Positions 12,303 through 12,980 of a stretch of DNA of 12,980 nucleotides are shown here, piece by piece. The notes under the pieces were generated by a model. That model saw only the letters and a list, made by a program, of their open reading frames with translations. It was not told the DNA's origin and did not search any database. The first letter of the stretch is position 1. The number at the start of each line of letters is the position of its first letter. The translations under genes were made by a program, and so were the position numbers. The stretch is from an uncultured Collinsella sp. (GTDB taxonomy: Bacteria; Actinomycetota; Coriobacteriia; Coriobacteriales; Coriobacteriaceae), in the NCBI GenBank assembly GCA_900551365.1, contig URVZ01000049.1:1-12980 (forward strand), in the 5' to 3' direction.

Positions 12303-12938
12303 TCACAAAATCATAGAATCATTGATGATATGCGTAAGGAGCTGATAGCCCTTCTCATTGGGATGAAGGCCATCTTCAAGTAATAATTCTTTTTTGTTTA
12401 CAAATGAATCAAATGCATTAATGTAATTAACACTATCACCTAGATACTCCACAAAATGTTCATAAATATCTTTTAGAAATGCATTTGAACGTATACCACG
12501 CGCATGAGGATATCCTTGAATATCTTCATCACAAGGTAATGGTGAAAGAATAGTAATACGACAATTAGGTAAGTTCTTCTGTATTATACTTACTAACATC
12601 TGAATATTCGAGGCAATCTGACGGGGTGAATGTGTCACTGTGTTACCAAGATCATTTGTCCCTACATGTAATAAAACCTGAGCAGGTTTATATTTAATAA
12701 CTGCTTCATCTACAATCCATAACAATTCATCTGTTGTAGCCCCTGCAATACCACAATTATAAATAGTCTTTTCTGGGAAATATTGATTCATATCATAAAA
12801 CTCTATAATAGAATCTCCAAAAAATACTGTTTGTCCAGACTGTGCTGTCTTTTGGTTATAAATAATATCTAACATTCTTTTAAGAGCATCTTCTCTTAAT
12901 TGGTAAATGCCAGGATTATAAATCATCTGTTCTCTCAT
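12303..12938 (-). CDS. SGNH/GDSL-family hydrolase
   Basis: A complete 211-aa protein from ATG 12938; AGGAG lies about 10 nt upstream, rather far but the only candidate. All four SGNH blocks are visible: block I FFGDSI with nucleophile Ser43; block II NCGIAG with Gly64; block III HVGTNDL with Asn95; block V DGLHPN with Asp189 and His192. The order and spacing fit esterases and carbohydrate deacetylases of this fold (about 190-230 aa). No signal peptide is seen, so a cytoplasmic role is likely. Its neighbour, an RpiR-type sugar-phosphate regulator, suggests action on an acylated sugar or a wall fragment, but the substrate is unknown. The AT-rich codon use is foreign to the first 11.9 kb of the window. 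Confidence 0.92.
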   Translation of the reverse strand: MREQMIYNPGIYQLREDALKRMLDIIYNQKTAQSGQTVFFGDSIIEFYDMNQYFPEKTIYNCGIAGATTDELLWIVDEAVIKYKPAQVLLHVGTNDLGNTVTHSPRQIASNIQMLVSIIQKNLPNCRITILSPLPCDEDIQGYPHARGIRSNAFLKDIYEHFVEYLGDSVNYINAFDSFVNKKELLLEDGLHPNEKGYQLLTHIINDSMIL

Positions 12939-12956
12939 TTGAACTTCACTCCTATC

Positions 12957-12980
12957 TCAAACATACGATGCCAAGGCATA
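12957..12980 (-). CDS. Possible 3' end of an upstream gene
   Basis: On the minus strand the window edge reads seven codons (YALASYV) and a TGA at 12957-12959, next to the ribosome site of the SGNH gene. It would fit an operon partner, but seven codons cannot prove a gene. Confidence 0.2.
   Translation of the reverse strand, partial: YALASYV

Overview
The first 11.9 kb is GC-rich and reads like a chromosomal accessory region of a Coriobacteriia-type gut actinobacterium, most likely Collinsella or a close relative. That is inferred from composition, gene style and the GGGACAGG-type dispersed hairpins; no 16S or other marker is present. The last 1.07 kb (from about 11912) is clearly AT-rich, with Bacillota-like genes. 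The switch is abrupt and cuts two genes at the same phosphodiester bond, so the right end probably comes from a different genome, by assembly chimera or illegitimate recombination.

Layout. 1-93: 3' end of a tRNA-Val(GAC) and its terminator. 343-2203: three small accessory genes of unknown function (a DUF5710 protein, a double zinc-knuckle protein on the minus strand, a 169-aa protein). 2246-4336 (minus): a large AIPR-family protein with a restriction-endonuclease-like N-terminus. It is the likely phage-defence gene of the window, has its own promoter, and is bracketed by two near-identical terminator hairpins. 4560-5051 (minus): a small gene broken by one in-frame TAA. 5052-5737: a long divergent control region holding two arrays of TATCTCTC repeats offset by exactly 166 bp, plus a 16-bp inverted repeat. 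5738-8782: a complete M16C (PreP-like) zinc metallopeptidase. 8847-10502 (minus): a membrane-anchored zinc-ribbon/EF-hand/LRR-like/YD-repeat protein bracketed by two identical 38-nt hairpins. 10627-11309: a hicAB toxin-antitoxin operon behind a promoter overlapped by two LexA-type boxes, with a separate palindromic operator near the start. 11456-11911: a 5-formyltetrahydrofolate cyclo-ligase gene cut before its conserved C-terminal motif. 11912-12980 (minus, AT-rich): a truncated RpiR-family regulator, an SGNH/GDSL hydrolase, and perhaps the last codons of an upstream gene.

The window is mostly single genes, not one pathway. The tRNA edge, the AIPR gene of contrasting composition, the hicAB module and the broken gene together suggest an accessory or defence region. 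The structures least explained by known features are the paired TATCTCTC arrays with a covarying hairpin and the apparently SOS-controlled hicAB promoter. All identifications were made by reading the sequence; no database search was run.
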